A DNA stretch of 64,000 nucleotides from contig NZ_SSXV01000025.1 in assembly GCF_009469595.2 (NCBI RefSeq), positions 1-64,000 of the forward strand, written 5' to 3'. The notes beneath the pieces were generated by a model, which had not been told where the DNA came from, did not search any database, and was given only the letters and a program-made list of their open reading frames with translations. The position numbers and the translations under genes were made by a program. This document shows positions 1 through 11,495 of the stretch, in pieces (position 1 is the stretch's first letter; each line of letters opens with the position of its first letter). The DNA is from Thauera sp. 2A1 (GTDB lineage Bacteria; Pseudomonadota; Gammaproteobacteria; Burkholderiales; Rhodocyclaceae).

Positions 1-110
1 TCAGGGCCAGCAGACATCGGGTCTGCACAACAGGCCGGATATAAGACTGCAGCCAGATCCTCAAGCGTCAAATGCAAACTTCACTTGCCAAACCGGGAGG
101 CGTCCATATA

Positions 111-158
111 AGCGGGCTTGACCGCGACCGACCCCGTCAAATCGCGGTCAAGCCCGCT
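111..158. repeat. REP-like palindrome upstream of the dehydrogenase gene
   Basis: Two perfect 17-base inverted arms (111-127 and 142-158) flank a 14-base centre. The core GGGCTTGACCGCGA recurs at 31.7 kb and 35.1 kb, always between genes. It resembles the REP elements of Pseudomonas, which share the AGCGGGCTTG portion. The rest of 1-277 holds no gene that I can see. Confidence 0.85.
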
Positions 159-277
159 CCTACAAGGCGGCAACGCATCATTCAACCGAATCAACCACCC
201 GCCGGCCACGCAGTCTCGTGGCCAACCGCCTCGCGGCGCGCAGGCCGGCACACTTCACCATAAGGAAGGAGACACCC

Positions 278-1327
<1,050 letters not shown>

Positions 1328-1348
1328 TTCCTTTGCTGCAGATGCTGT

Positions 1349-1387
1349 GAGACAGGACGGGAGCCCACGGGGCTCCCGTCCTGTCTC
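1349..1387 (+). terminator. Strong stem-loop after the dehydrogenase gene
   Basis: Perfect 18-bp inverted arms (1349-1366 and 1370-1387) with a 3-base loop start 21 bases after the stop codon. There is no T-run, so it is either a terminator without a U-tract or a 3'-end stabilising hairpin. Confidence 0.6.
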
Positions 1388-1532
1388 ATGGTCGGCAAGA
1401 ACGCGGTGGCGGACGGCGGACTGACATGCAGTGACGAGGTTGCAGCCAACTGGCGGTGCGACATTGCGTCGCATGAGCGGCTACAGGGGGTCCTTGCTAT
1501 ATTGCCTGCCGACGAATAGCCAGGAATTCACG

Positions 1533-2522
1533 ATGAATGCATGTGCCAGACCCGCACTCCGCCCGCTCCGCCCGCTCCTTCTCGCGCTCGCCGCTGCCTC
1601 GGCTTCACCGCTGGCGACGGCCTCATGCGGCCAAGCGTTCTGCTCGATCAACACCAACTGGCATGCGCAGGGGGTATGGACCGAGCCTGGGCTGCGGCTT
1701 GACCTGCAGTACCAGTTCATCGACCAGGACCAGTTGCGCCGCGGCTCGCACGAGGCCTCCGTCGGCGACGTTCCACGCCACCACGACGAACTGCGCACGA
1801 TCAACCGCAACTGGCTGGGCACGTTGGACTATGCGATCGACCCGCGCTGGGGCGTGTCGGTCACGATGCCGGTCACCAGCCGCAGCCATTCGCACGTCCA
1901 CAATCATCACGAAGACGATGGCAGCATCGCGCACGAGACCGAGGCCTGGAATTTCAGCCGCGTCGGCGACGTGCGCGTGGTGGGGCGCTACCAGTTGATG
2001 GGCGACGGCCTGTCGCCGAGCGCCGGCGTGAACTTCGGCGTCAAGCTGCCCACCGGCAGCCACAAGGTGGACAACGCCGACGGGCAGCGGGCGGAACGCA
2101 GCCTGCAGCCAGGCACCGGCACCACCGACGGCATCGTCGGTGCCTGGTATCGGCTGCCGCTCCAAGACGGCGACTCGGCGCTGTTCGTGCAGGCGATGGC
2201 TCAGGTGGCCGTCGGCCAGAGCGATGGTTTCCGGCCCGGCAACCAGTACAGCGTCGATGTCGGCTGGCAGCGGCAACTGGCACCGCAGTGGGCCGCCTTC
2301 GTGCAGGCGAACTTCCAGTTGCGCAGCCGCGACAGCGGCATCGAGGCCGAGCCCGAGGACAGCGGCTCGCGCAAGCTGTTCCTCAGCCCCGGCCTGAGCT
2401 ACGCGATCGCGCGCGATTTCCAGGCCTATGCCTTCGTGCAGCTGCCGCTCCATCAGCATGTGAATGGCGTGCAGCTCACGTCGGACTGGGCGGGGATGCT
2501 GGGCGTCAGCAAGGCCTTCTGA
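1533..2522 (+). CDS. Outer-membrane transport-type beta-barrel protein, exported
   Basis: A 329-residue exported protein. The N-terminus has a signal peptide (Arg-rich start, hydrophobic stretch, cleavage near ATASCG). After it come alternating short polar/aromatic strands ending in a terminal Phe (GVSKAF), typical of outer-membrane beta-barrels. A His-rich loop (HSHVHNHHEDDGSIAH, around residue 120) may face the periplasm or cell surface and could bind metal. Two cysteines follow the cleavage site (SCGQAFC). It resembles the phenol-MetA/transporter-like outer-membrane families by general layout only; no substrate can be assigned. I chose the ATG at 1533, which precedes the signal peptide. 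Confidence 0.7.
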   Translation: MNACARPALRPLRPLLLALAAASASPLATASCGQAFCSINTNWHAQGVWTEPGLRLDLQYQFIDQDQLRRGSHEASVGDVPRHHDELRTINRNWLGTLDYAIDPRWGVSVTMPVTSRSHSHVHNHHEDDGSIAHETEAWNFSRVGDVRVVGRYQLMGDGLSPSAGVNFGVKLPTGSHKVDNADGQRAERSLQPGTGTTDGIVGAWYRLPLQDGDSALFVQAMAQVAVGQSDGFRPGNQYSVDVGWQRQLAPQWAAFVQANFQLRSRDSGIEAEPEDSGSRKLFLSPGLSYAIARDFQAYAFVQLPLHQHVNGVQLTSDWAGMLGVSKAF

Positions 2523-2541
2523 CAGACGTGCGATCGAAGGC

Positions 2542-2575
2542 CGCGATTCCTCGCCGCGAAAGAGGAGGAATCGCG
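2542..2575 (+). terminator. Stem-loop after the outer-membrane protein gene
   Basis: Perfect 11-bp arms (2542-2552 and 2565-2575) lie about 20 bases past the stop codon. There is no T-run. It probably separates this gene from the TIR gene downstream. Confidence 0.5.
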
Positions 2576-2750
2576 CCATCGCGGACACCATCGCGCAGTC
2601 GGTTGCCGACCTGATCGCGCCGGTGCGTCCTCCGGTCGCCCCGCCGGATTCGGCGCATTCGCACAGCTTCCCGTAGCGGGATTCCGTCGGCCGGCAATCC
2701 GCTGCCGGCGCACCTAGAATGCAAGGCATACGCACCGCGGGAGGACGCGC

Positions 2751-4550
2751 ATGCGGGCCGGGGCCGGATCGATGACGCGGATCTTCATCAGCTATCGCCG
2801 TGACGACTCCGCCGGGAGTACCTGGCGGCTGTTCGACTGGTGCGAGCGGCAGTTCGGGATGGACCGGGTCTTCTTCGATCGCGAGTCCATCCCGCCCGGC
2901 GAGCCGTTCCCGCGGCGGCTGGAGGACGGGCTGGCGGCGTGCGACGTGTTGCTGGCGGTGATCGGCCCGCGCTGGGCGACGATCGCCGATGCGGGAGGGC
3001 AGCCACGGTTGTGGGCGGCGGGAGACTTCGTTGCGCATGAGCTGGCGACCGGGCTGGCGCTGCGCAAGCGGGTGATCCCGGTGCTGGTCGAAGGCGCTGC
3101 GATGCCCGCGCGCGAGGCCTTGCCGGCGGCGCTGCGCCCGCTCGCCGACTGCGAGGCGCTGGCCCTGGACGCCGCGCACTTTCGCGACGATTTCGAGCGC
3201 CTGGTCGATGCCGTGCTCGGCCGCCCGCGCGGCTTCGTGCGGCGGCGGGTGGACGAGGTGCAGCGCCTGCTGCGCTTTGCCGCGCGCGGCGCCGTCGTCG
3301 TGCCGCTGGTCGTTCTGCTCGCCTTCCTCGCCGCCTGGCTGGGGTTGTTCGGCCTGCTGGGGCTGGACACCCGCATCGCCAGTTACAGCATGGCGCTGGC
3401 CGGCGAACCGACGGTCTTGGGGCGCGAGGAGGGGGTGCTCATCGTCGCGCTCGACGACGACAGCGAGCGGCGACTCGGCCGCGCCTACGATGGTTCGCCC
3501 GCCTGGCGCGAACTGCACGCCCAGCTCATCGACCGTCTGTCGGCGGCCGGCGCGGCGGTGATCGTCCTCGACTTCTTTCTCGAGCGCGAGAGCCCTGCCG
3601 ACGCCATGCTTGTCGCGGCGCTGTCTCGCGCGCGCCAGCGCGGCAGCCGTGTCGTGTTCGCCGTCAAGCAGCTCGACGACGGCCGCCCGCGGCTCGCGCC
3701 CGCGCTCCTGAACGCGGGCGCCGAGTGGGGCGTGGCCTGCCTGGGCGAGCAGGAGGGTTATCTGTTCGCCATGCCGCTCGCCCGCGCTGTGGACAGGCAA
3801 CGCGCGGCCAACCCCTTCACCATGCTGGACGCCGAGCCGGCCGAGGCCCCGGCGCTGGCGCTCACCGCGGTGTTCGGCGGCACGCCCGACCTCATCCGGC
3901 GCGGGCCGCGCGAGATCACGCTGCGCAGCACCGGCCCCGGGGTGGCGCCGGTCGGCTTCTCCGAAATCCGGCGGCGGGCGCGCTCGCACTGTCCGGCACT
4001 TGCCGACGACGACGTGATCGCCTCGCGCCTGCTGTGGCTGTCGCCACTGGACGACTGGCGCGCACCCGCCCGGCGCCATGCCTACGCCCGGTGGCTTGAG
4101 ACCGATGCCTCCGCCGCGGAGGCGCGTGGCCGGCTGGTCATCGTCGGCATCGCCACTTCGTCGGCGCTCGACGAGCACTCGGTGCGCCGTGGCCTGCGCA
4201 CCGAGGACCGCTTCGGCGTCGAGCTGCAGGCCGACGCCATGCGCAGCCTGCTTGTCGGTTCCACGCTGCGGCCACCCGGCTGGGCGGCGCAGCTTGGCGG
4301 CATGGTCGTGCTGGCGCTGGCGGGTGGGGTGACCGCCTTCTTCCTCGTCGGGCGGTCCCGCGCGATCCGGATGCTCGTGCCCGTCGCCGTGGTGCTGGCA
4401 TATCTCGCCTTCAGCGCATCGATTCTCGCCGCAGCCGGTGTGCTGCTCAATCCGCTCTACGATGTCGGCGCCTTCCTGGCCGCCTTCCTGCTGCTTGGCA
4501 GGCTCGAGCGCAAGGCGGCTGGCGTCCCCATTCCTGGAGGTGGTCCATGA
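2751..4550 (+). CDS. TIR-domain / CHASE2-domain membrane protein
   Basis: A 599-residue protein. Residues 8-125 form a TIR domain: FISYRRDDS, then FFDRESIPPGE, CDVLLAVIGPRW and DFVAHELATGLALRKRVIPVLVEG, with E97 in the position of the NADase Glu. One membrane helix follows (about 178-204). A CHASE2-like sensor region spans about 205-500 (ALDDDSERRLG, VIVLDFFLE, LVIVGIATSS), and three helices close the protein (about 510-590). Expected topology is cytoplasmic TIR, periplasmic CHASE2. CHASE2 proteins usually carry their output domain (cyclase, kinase, GGDEF) at the C-terminus; here it is N-terminal and only a short tail follows the last helix. Start chosen by GGGAGGA seven bases upstream. Its stop overlaps the next gene by four bases, indicating translational coupling. 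Confidence 0.88.
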   Translation: MRAGAGSMTRIFISYRRDDSAGSTWRLFDWCERQFGMDRVFFDRESIPPGEPFPRRLEDGLAACDVLLAVIGPRWATIADAGGQPRLWAAGDFVAHELATGLALRKRVIPVLVEGAAMPAREALPAALRPLADCEALALDAAHFRDDFERLVDAVLGRPRGFVRRRVDEVQRLLRFAARGAVVVPLVVLLAFLAAWLGLFGLLGLDTRIASYSMALAGEPTVLGREEGVLIVALDDDSERRLGRAYDGSPAWRELHAQLIDRLSAAGAAVIVLDFFLERESPADAMLVAALSRARQRGSRVVFAVKQLDDGRPRLAPALLNAGAEWGVACLGEQEGYLFAMPLARAVDRQRAANPFTMLDAEPAEAPALALTAVFGGTPDLIRRGPREITLRSTGPGVAPVGFSEIRRRARSHCPALADDDVIASRLLWLSPLDDWRAPARRHAYARWLETDASAAEARGRLVIVGIATSSALDEHSVRRGLRTEDRFGVELQADAMRSLLVGSTLRPPGWAAQLGGMVVLALAGGVTAFFLVGRSRAIRMLVPVAVVLAYLAFSASILAAAGVLLNPLYDVGAFLAAFLLLGRLERKAAGVPIPGGGP

Positions 4551-5770
4551 ACGCCCGTGTTGCCACGCCGGTCTGCGTCGTGCTGCGCGCCATCGCCGTG
4601 CTGCTTGCAGGCCTGATGCTGGCAGGTTGTGCGCCATCGCTGGTGAATGTCATGCGCGAGGATCCATTGCGCCCGGGCCGCTATCAGTCGTACGGGGGCA
4701 CGGAGCTGGCCGGCATGGTGGAGGTGTGGCGTGACGGCCGCACGCTGGCGGTGAAACCGCCCGCCGCGCTGCAGCCGGGCGACGTGGTGCACACCGGACC
4801 GGACGCCCTCGCGGTGATTCGCTACCCGGATGGCGGCGAGATCGTGCTCGACCGCAACACCCGCGTGCGAACGGGGTCGCTGTTCGTCGAATTCGGCCGC
4901 ATCCTGGCGCGCGTGCGTGGACTGTTCGAGGTCGACACCGAGAACGTCGTTACCGGCGTCGAGGGCACGGAGTACGTGCTGCAGGTCGTGCGCGGCGGCA
5001 TGCTGAAGGTCGTCGTGCTCGAGGGTGTCGTCGTGTGCCGCTCGCGCACGGGTCGCTGGAGCCCGATGCGGCTGCAGCGCGGCGAGATGCTGCTGTCCGA
5101 CTACCCGAACCGCAGCGTGCCCAGCGTGCAGCGTGCCTCGCCGCAAGAGTGGGAGGCGGCGCGAAACTGGATCGCCGGGATCGACGGCGCTGCCGCAGGC
5201 GGCCAGGCGGAACCGGCGCGCATCGGTTACTGCTGCGAGCGTGGCCGCCTGCGACGCAGCGCGGTCGATGATTGCCGCGGGTTCTTCTCTGCATCGGAGC
5301 GCGAGGCTGCGGCGCGATGCGAACAGCCACGTCCCGACGAGCCGCAGAATGGCTACTGCTGCAGCGACGGTCGCCTGAGCGCGACGTCCCGTGATCGTTG
5401 CAGTGGCCGCTTCTTTGTGGGCCGCGACGAGGCCGCTGAAACCTGCCGTCCGGCGGAGGAGCGAGGCTACTGCTGTGACCGCGGCAAGCTGTTCGAGACC
5501 GTTCGCGACAGGTGCGAGCGTGCCGGCGGCGAGTTCTTCACCAGTGGGGCGCGCGCCGAGGCCGTCTGCCGGCGGGCGGAGCAGGGCTATTGCTGCAACC
5601 GCGGGCAGGTGCGGGCTTCCACCCGAGAGCGATGCGAGTCTGTCAAGGGACGCTTCTACCGTGACCCGAAGGCGGCTGCGCGCGCCTGCCATGTCCCGCG
5701 TGCGGCAGACGTGCCGAACCTGATCGAACAGATCAAGCCTCTGCCGCAGCCGGCGCCGCCATTGCAGTAG
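4547..5770 (+). CDS. FecR-domain lipoprotein with four Cys-rich GYCC repeats
   Basis: A 407-residue lipoprotein with lipobox LMLAGC (C28). Residues about 60-185 form a FecR-type domain (LQPGDVVHTGPDALAVIRYPDG, split by family pattern, then GIVLD-like and VEGTEYVLQV motifs). The C-terminal half has four repeats starting at residues 227, 269, 307 and 347. Each is about 36-40 residues with the pattern GYCC-x2-G-x8-[RD]-x-C-x3-9-F[FY]-x6-A-x3-C, that is four cysteines per repeat, fitting two disulfides in the periplasm. It overlaps the TIR-CHASE2 gene by ATGA and is surely co-expressed. FecR and CHASE2 genes are often neighbours in proteobacteria, so a sensor complex with the CHASE2 domain is inferred. 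The ligand is unknown. Confidence 0.82.
   Translation: MNARVATPVCVVLRAIAVLLAGLMLAGCAPSLVNVMREDPLRPGRYQSYGGTELAGMVEVWRDGRTLAVKPPAALQPGDVVHTGPDALAVIRYPDGGEIVLDRNTRVRTGSLFVEFGRILARVRGLFEVDTENVVTGVEGTEYVLQVVRGGMLKVVVLEGVVVCRSRTGRWSPMRLQRGEMLLSDYPNRSVPSVQRASPQEWEAARNWIAGIDGAAAGGQAEPARIGYCCERGRLRRSAVDDCRGFFSASEREAAARCEQPRPDEPQNGYCCSDGRLSATSRDRCSGRFFVGRDEAAETCRPAEERGYCCDRGKLFETVRDRCERAGGEFFTSGARAEAVCRRAEQGYCCNRGQVRASTRERCESVKGRFYRDPKAAARACHVPRAADVPNLIEQIKPLPQPAPPLQ
5225..5693 (+). repeat. Four in-frame Cys-rich repeats inside the FecR lipoprotein gene
   Basis: Four diverged copies, roughly 115-125 bases each, encode units starting GYCC. Spacing, the four cysteines and the GxF(F/Y) motif are kept while the remaining residues vary, so selection acts on the fold. 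Confidence 0.85.
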
Positions 5771-5849
5771 CGGGGCGGTCGTCGGGTGGGGCTGGCAGTT
5801 TGTCGCGGTTCTCAGCCGGACCGGCGGGGACTCCGACGTCATCGGCCGT

Positions 5850-6686
5850 TCAGCGGCTCAGATCCTGGAGGTGGGTCGCCAGCCCCTGACGGTAGGCAGG
5901 GAAGCCGTGGATGTCGTCATGCCCCGCACCGGCGATCACCTGCAGTTCGGCCGGCGAGCGGGCCAGCGCGAGCAGCGTGCGCGCATGCTCGAGCGGCGTC
6001 AGATCGTCCGCGGTGCCGTGTAGCAGCAGCACCGGGCTGGCAATCTCGCCGATCAGCGTGTCGTTGCGCAGGGGATAGCGCACCAGCGCGCCCGGCACGA
6101 AGGGGTAATGCTGGCGGGCGAGCGCCAGCGCACTGGTGTAGGGCGTCACCAGCACCAGCAGGTCCGGCCGCACGTCGCGCGCCAGCCAGGTGGCGAGCGC
6201 GGTGCCGAGCGAGCGGCCGAGCACCACCACCGGCCGGCCGGCGTAGGCGGGCGCCACCGTGTCCCAGGCCGCACGGACGTCGGCGTGCAACTGCGCCTCG
6301 CTCGTGATGCGGCCACGGCTCTTGCCGTAGCCGCGGTAGTCGAGCATGAAGAGGTCGAAGTTCTGCTGTCGGTAGAAGTCGGCATTGGTCGTCCAGGTGG
6401 CGAGGTTGCCGCCGTTGCCGTGCAGGTAGAACACCAGCCCGCGCGCCGCCGGCTGGCGGAAGTGCAGCGCATGGATCTCGCCGTCCGGCACCGGGATGCG
6501 CACTTCGTCGACGCGCTGGCCCGGATGGTCGAGGTCGAAGTGGTAATCGGCGGGCAGGGGTTCCGGATGGAAGAGGAGGCTTTCCTGATTCAGGTACAGG
6601 TAGCCGAGGACGATCGCGTAGCCCAGCGCAGCCGCGGCGAGCATGCGAAGTACGGTGGTGATGGGCTTGCGTTTCGGGCTCGGCAT
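5850..6686 (-). CDS. Alpha/beta hydrolase, membrane-anchored (BEM46-like)
   Basis: A 278-residue serine hydrolase. An N-terminal hydrophobic segment (residues about 10-30) anchors or exports it. The fold markers are in order: FYLHGNGGN (oxyanion region), DYRGYGKSRG, the nucleophile elbow LGRSLG, LLLHGTADDLTPL (acid) and GAGHDDIHG (catalytic His). This matches the BEM46/YfhR family of membrane-tethered hydrolases, whose physiological substrates are mostly unknown. It lies downstream of recQ on the same strand with a 55-base gap and may be cotranscribed. Confidence 0.88.
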   Translation of the reverse strand: MPSPKRKPITTVLRMLAAAALGYAIVLGYLYLNQESLLFHPEPLPADYHFDLDHPGQRVDEVRIPVPDGEIHALHFRQPAARGLVFYLHGNGGNLATWTTNADFYRQQNFDLFMLDYRGYGKSRGRITSEAQLHADVRAAWDTVAPAYAGRPVVVLGRSLGTALATWLARDVRPDLLVLVTPYTSALALARQHYPFVPGALVRYPLRNDTLIGEIASPVLLLHGTADDLTPLEHARTLLALARSPAELQVIAGAGHDDIHGFPAYRQGLATHLQDLSR

Positions 6687-6741
6687 GATGGACTTGCACC
6701 GGCGCGCGGGAGGGCGGGCTCGTTCGCAACCGGCGGCGGGG

Positions 6742-8571
<1,830 letters not shown>

Positions 8572-8645
8572 CGCCCGGGATTTTACCGGGTTTCGGTGGT
8601 GTCGCCGTGTGGCGTTGCCGGATCGCTGGCTGGGGGCCGGCGGCC

Positions 8646-9776
8646 TCAGTGCTGGATGGCGCGCAGCAGTGCGACCAGCTCGGGTTGCCGGGTGGTGCGA
8701 GTTTTCTGGAACACCACCTGAAGTTGCGTCTTCACCGTGTTTGCCGAAACACCGATGCGCGATGCGACGTCGGCCAGCGTACCGCCGCCCAGCAGAGTGC
8801 AGGCCAGCCGCGCCTCGGCCGCCGTGAGGCCGAAGCCTTGCTGCAGCACCGCCTCGCTCGGTGGCCGCAGTGGATCGGACACCTTGATCAGGACCCCCGC
8901 CTGCTCGAACCAGGGGTGCGCGCCCATCTGCATCAGCGGCGCGACGGTCACCAGCAGCGGGGGGCCTTCTGCGCGGTCTACCGCCACCACCGGCGAGCTG
9001 CGCCCGTCGTGACGCGTGTTGCCCTTGGCCAGTTCGAGCGCGTCGGCGATCGAACGTCCGAGCCGGGCCTGTGCATCGTCCGAAGTGCAGCGCAGCGTGC
9101 GACCACGGCCAAGGACGAAGATGTCGCCGTTCGCGAGCAGGCACTCGAAGGCGGGATTCGCTTCGTTGACCTGGCCGGTGCTGGTGAGCGCGGCCACCGG
9201 CTCGTCGCTTTCGTCTATTCCGCGGCTGCCGAACGCCAACGCCCGGGCAAAGGCCGAGAGCCGCCGTGAAATGCGGACTGCACGATCCACGTGTGGCAAC
9301 AGGAGCGCGAGCATCGCGCGCTGCGCCGCGCTGAAGCGGTCGGCAGCGCCGACCTTCAGCAGCACCAGGTTACCGTGGCGTGCACCTTCGACCGCGGTCT
9401 TCGCCATCAGGCATTCCTGCAGACCGCGGGGTACGAGGTAGTCGCGATAGACCGGATTTTCGGCGCGCGTTGCGGCGGGCAGCGCCTCGACGTCCGAGAT
9501 CCATTGCAGTTCCGGCGCCTTCATCATCACCGGCAGGCGCGGGTCGAGCTGCGCGTACCGCTTCAGATAGACGTGGTGCGCCTCCTCGTCCACGTTGTGC
9601 AGCACGTGCCGCCACAGCACCGACAGCGCGTAGTCCATGTCGACGAAGACCGCGGCCTGCGCCTCACCCAGTTGCGCCATCGCCTGCAGGGCGCCGGGCC
9701 AGCGGTCGGGCTCGAGCGTGGCCTCGTAGAGGGCGGAGATCACCGGGTCGAGCTGATGGATGTCGGGGGCGTTCAT
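8646..9776 (-). CDS. LuxR-family transcriptional regulator
   Basis: A 376-residue regulator with a C-terminal LuxR helix-turn-helix (residues about 310-370: LTAAEARLACTLLGGGTLADVASRIGVS, written here in part, then NTVKTQLQVVFQKT). The long N-terminal part looks like a ligand or PAS-like sensing region and has no receiver domain. It is divergent from the membrane-protein/patatin operon. A 16-bp palindrome lies between the two starts, so it may control both itself and that operon; this is inference. The start at MNAPDIHQ (9776) is preferred over 9827. Confidence 0.82.
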   Translation of the reverse strand: MNAPDIHQLDPVISALYEATLEPDRWPGALQAMAQLGEAQAAVFVDMDYALSVLWRHVLHNVDEEAHHVYLKRYAQLDPRLPVMMKAPELQWISDVEALPAATRAENPVYRDYLVPRGLQECLMAKTAVEGARHGNLVLLKVGAADRFSAAQRAMLALLLPHVDRAVRISRRLSAFARALAFGSRGIDESDEPVAALTSTGQVNEANPAFECLLANGDIFVLGRGRTLRCTSDDAQARLGRSIADALELAKGNTRHDGRSSPVVAVDRAEGPPLLVTVAPLMQMGAHPWFEQAGVLIKVSDPLRPPSEAVLQQGFGLTAAEARLACTLLGGGTLADVASRIGVSANTVKTQLQVVFQKTRTTRQPELVALLRAIQH

Positions 9777-9851
9777 GGTCGATGTCTCCACGACGGGGTG
9801 GCCGGGATGCTGGCCCGACATACGCAATATAGGTGATGCGCTGCGGCTTTT

Positions 9852-9867
9852 TCACCCGATCGGGTGA
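9852..9867. promoter_or_regulatory. Perfect 16-bp palindrome in a divergent promoter region
   Basis: TCACCCGATCGGGTGA is a perfect two-fold symmetric site, 76 bases upstream of the LuxR-type gene start and 58 bases upstream of the membrane-protein gene at 9925. A dimeric regulator, plausibly the adjacent LuxR-type protein, is the natural candidate. Confidence 0.6.
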
Positions 9868-9924
9868 TGGCGCAGTTTCGCGCGGCTGCTAGGCTTTGCC
9901 TACCGTCACTCCGGGGAGCGTGCC

Positions 9925-11409
9925 ATGAACGTCCTGCTCGAACTCTTGATCGGCCTGGCCCTGCTGTACCTGCTGACCGCGGTCGTTGCCTCCTTCGTCG
10001 TCGAGGCCGTCGCGAGCTACCTGAAGCTGCGCGCAAAGGGGTTGGAGAGTTGCATCGCGCAGCTGGTGGAAGGCGCCGCGAATCGCGCCGGCGGCGCACA
10101 AGGCGCGGATGACAACTGGACCTCCCGGTTCTATGGCCATGCGCTGATCCGTGCGCTCAGCACGGCGCGGGTGATGACTGCCGATAGCGCTTCGCGGCCG
10201 AGCTACATTCCGCGCGAGCAGTATGCCGAAGTGCTGCTCGATCTGGTGCGCAAGGCGGCGGGGCTGGCGCCGGGCGAGTCGCTGACCGTTGCCCGGCTGC
10301 GCGAGATCGTCGCCACTCCGAGCGTTGCGCTGCCGGCCGGCGTCCGCGCGATGATCGAGACGGCGCTCACCAACGGCGCGGATTCGCTGGATAAGGTCAG
10401 GGCGTCGATGGAGGCGGGCTTCGATGCCGCCATGGAGCGAGCCTCCGGCTGGTACAAACGGCGCACCCAGCTCTGGCTGGCGCTGTTCGCCTTCGTCTTT
10501 GCCGCCGTCTTCAATCTCGACAGCTTCTACATCGGCAGCCGCCTGTTGAAGGATGAGGCCCTGCGCGCCACTGCGCTGCAGATGAGCGTCGATGCCGTCA
10601 CCGGCGAGGAGGCGAAGTCACCCGAGCGCTTCGCCGCGGTGGTGGGCAGTTGGGCCGTGCGCATGCGTGACGACGCAACTCAGGTCGCACCGCACAAGGC
10701 GTCCGCAAACAAGACGCCGACGGATCAACTGAAGGCTGCCGGCACGCGCGACGCGACCGCGCTCGCGCTCCGCATGATGCACGACGCCAACCACTGGAAC
10801 CCGCTCCTGGCGAACGCGGCATGGCCGTTCCTGACCGCGACGGCGCTCGGCGCGAGAAGCAAGGCGCTTGCCGCCGCGCTGCCCGAACTGTCGGCCGCCG
10901 CGGGCCAGCCCTGTGGTGAATCGCCGCTGCCACAGCCTGTCGATGCCGCACCACTCGCCGACTGGGTTCAATACCTGCGTTGTCCGCGGTCGGATGGGGT
11001 AGACCTCGATACGGCGATCGAGCGCTTCCGCAAGTCGGCGGTCCTGTGGGCGCAGACCGACCGCGTGATCAACCCGACGCTGGGGCGCTTGCTCGCCCGA
11101 GCCGTCGTGTCCGATCAAGGAAATGCGGAAATGGAGGCGCTGAAGACCTACCTCGCGGCGCTCGACGCCGACACGAAGAAGTTCGCCGACGGTGTCGACA
11201 CGGCCCTCGCCAAGCTGCCCGAAGTGGGCTGGATCGGTGAAGTGAGTGCCGGATGGGATGGTTGGCGTACGTTCCGGGCGGTTCTCGGCTGGCTCGCGAC
11301 CGCGATCATGGCCGGGCTCGGCGCGCCGTTCTGGTTCGACCTCCTCGGCAAGCTCGTCAGCCTGCGCGGCGCGGGGCGTAAGCCGGCGGCACAGGCTGCG
11401 TCCGGCTGA
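9925..11409 (+). CDS. Uncharacterised membrane protein upstream of patatin gene
   Basis: A 494-residue protein that I do not recognise by name. One membrane helix lies at the N-terminus (residues 3-28, ending in ASFVVEAVASYLKLRAKGLE). A second is near 175-200 (LWLALFAFVFAAVFNLDSFY) and a third near the C-terminus (LGWLATAIMAGLGAPFWFDL). The loop between the second and third, about 250 residues, is soluble. The C-terminal GAPFWFDLLGKLVSLRGAG signature recurs, to my memory, in poorly studied bacterial membrane proteins. The ATG follows GGGGAG. The next gene starts 86 bases downstream on the same strand, so the two probably form an operon. Confidence 0.75.
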   Translation: MNVLLELLIGLALLYLLTAVVASFVVEAVASYLKLRAKGLESCIAQLVEGAANRAGGAQGADDNWTSRFYGHALIRALSTARVMTADSASRPSYIPREQYAEVLLDLVRKAAGLAPGESLTVARLREIVATPSVALPAGVRAMIETALTNGADSLDKVRASMEAGFDAAMERASGWYKRRTQLWLALFAFVFAAVFNLDSFYIGSRLLKDEALRATALQMSVDAVTGEEAKSPERFAAVVGSWAVRMRDDATQVAPHKASANKTPTDQLKAAGTRDATALALRMMHDANHWNPLLANAAWPFLTATALGARSKALAAALPELSAAAGQPCGESPLPQPVDAAPLADWVQYLRCPRSDGVDLDTAIERFRKSAVLWAQTDRVINPTLGRLLARAVVSDQGNAEMEALKTYLAALDADTKKFADGVDTALAKLPEVGWIGEVSAGWDGWRTFRAVLGWLATAIMAGLGAPFWFDLLGKLVSLRGAGRKPAAQAASG

Positions 11410-11495
11410 TCAAGCTGGATGGGGTGCGATCGCTGCACGCCCGTGCTGTCGAGTGCAGCGAGTTTGGATTCGGAAACATGCTGGAGGGGATGATC

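Noticed and set aside
1623..4637. 1,004-codon open frame on the minus strand opposite the TIR-CHASE2 gene
   Set aside because: His/Gln/Arg-rich composition with no recognisable motif; the plus strand encodes domains with conserved catalytic residues, so this is a GC-driven antisense frame.
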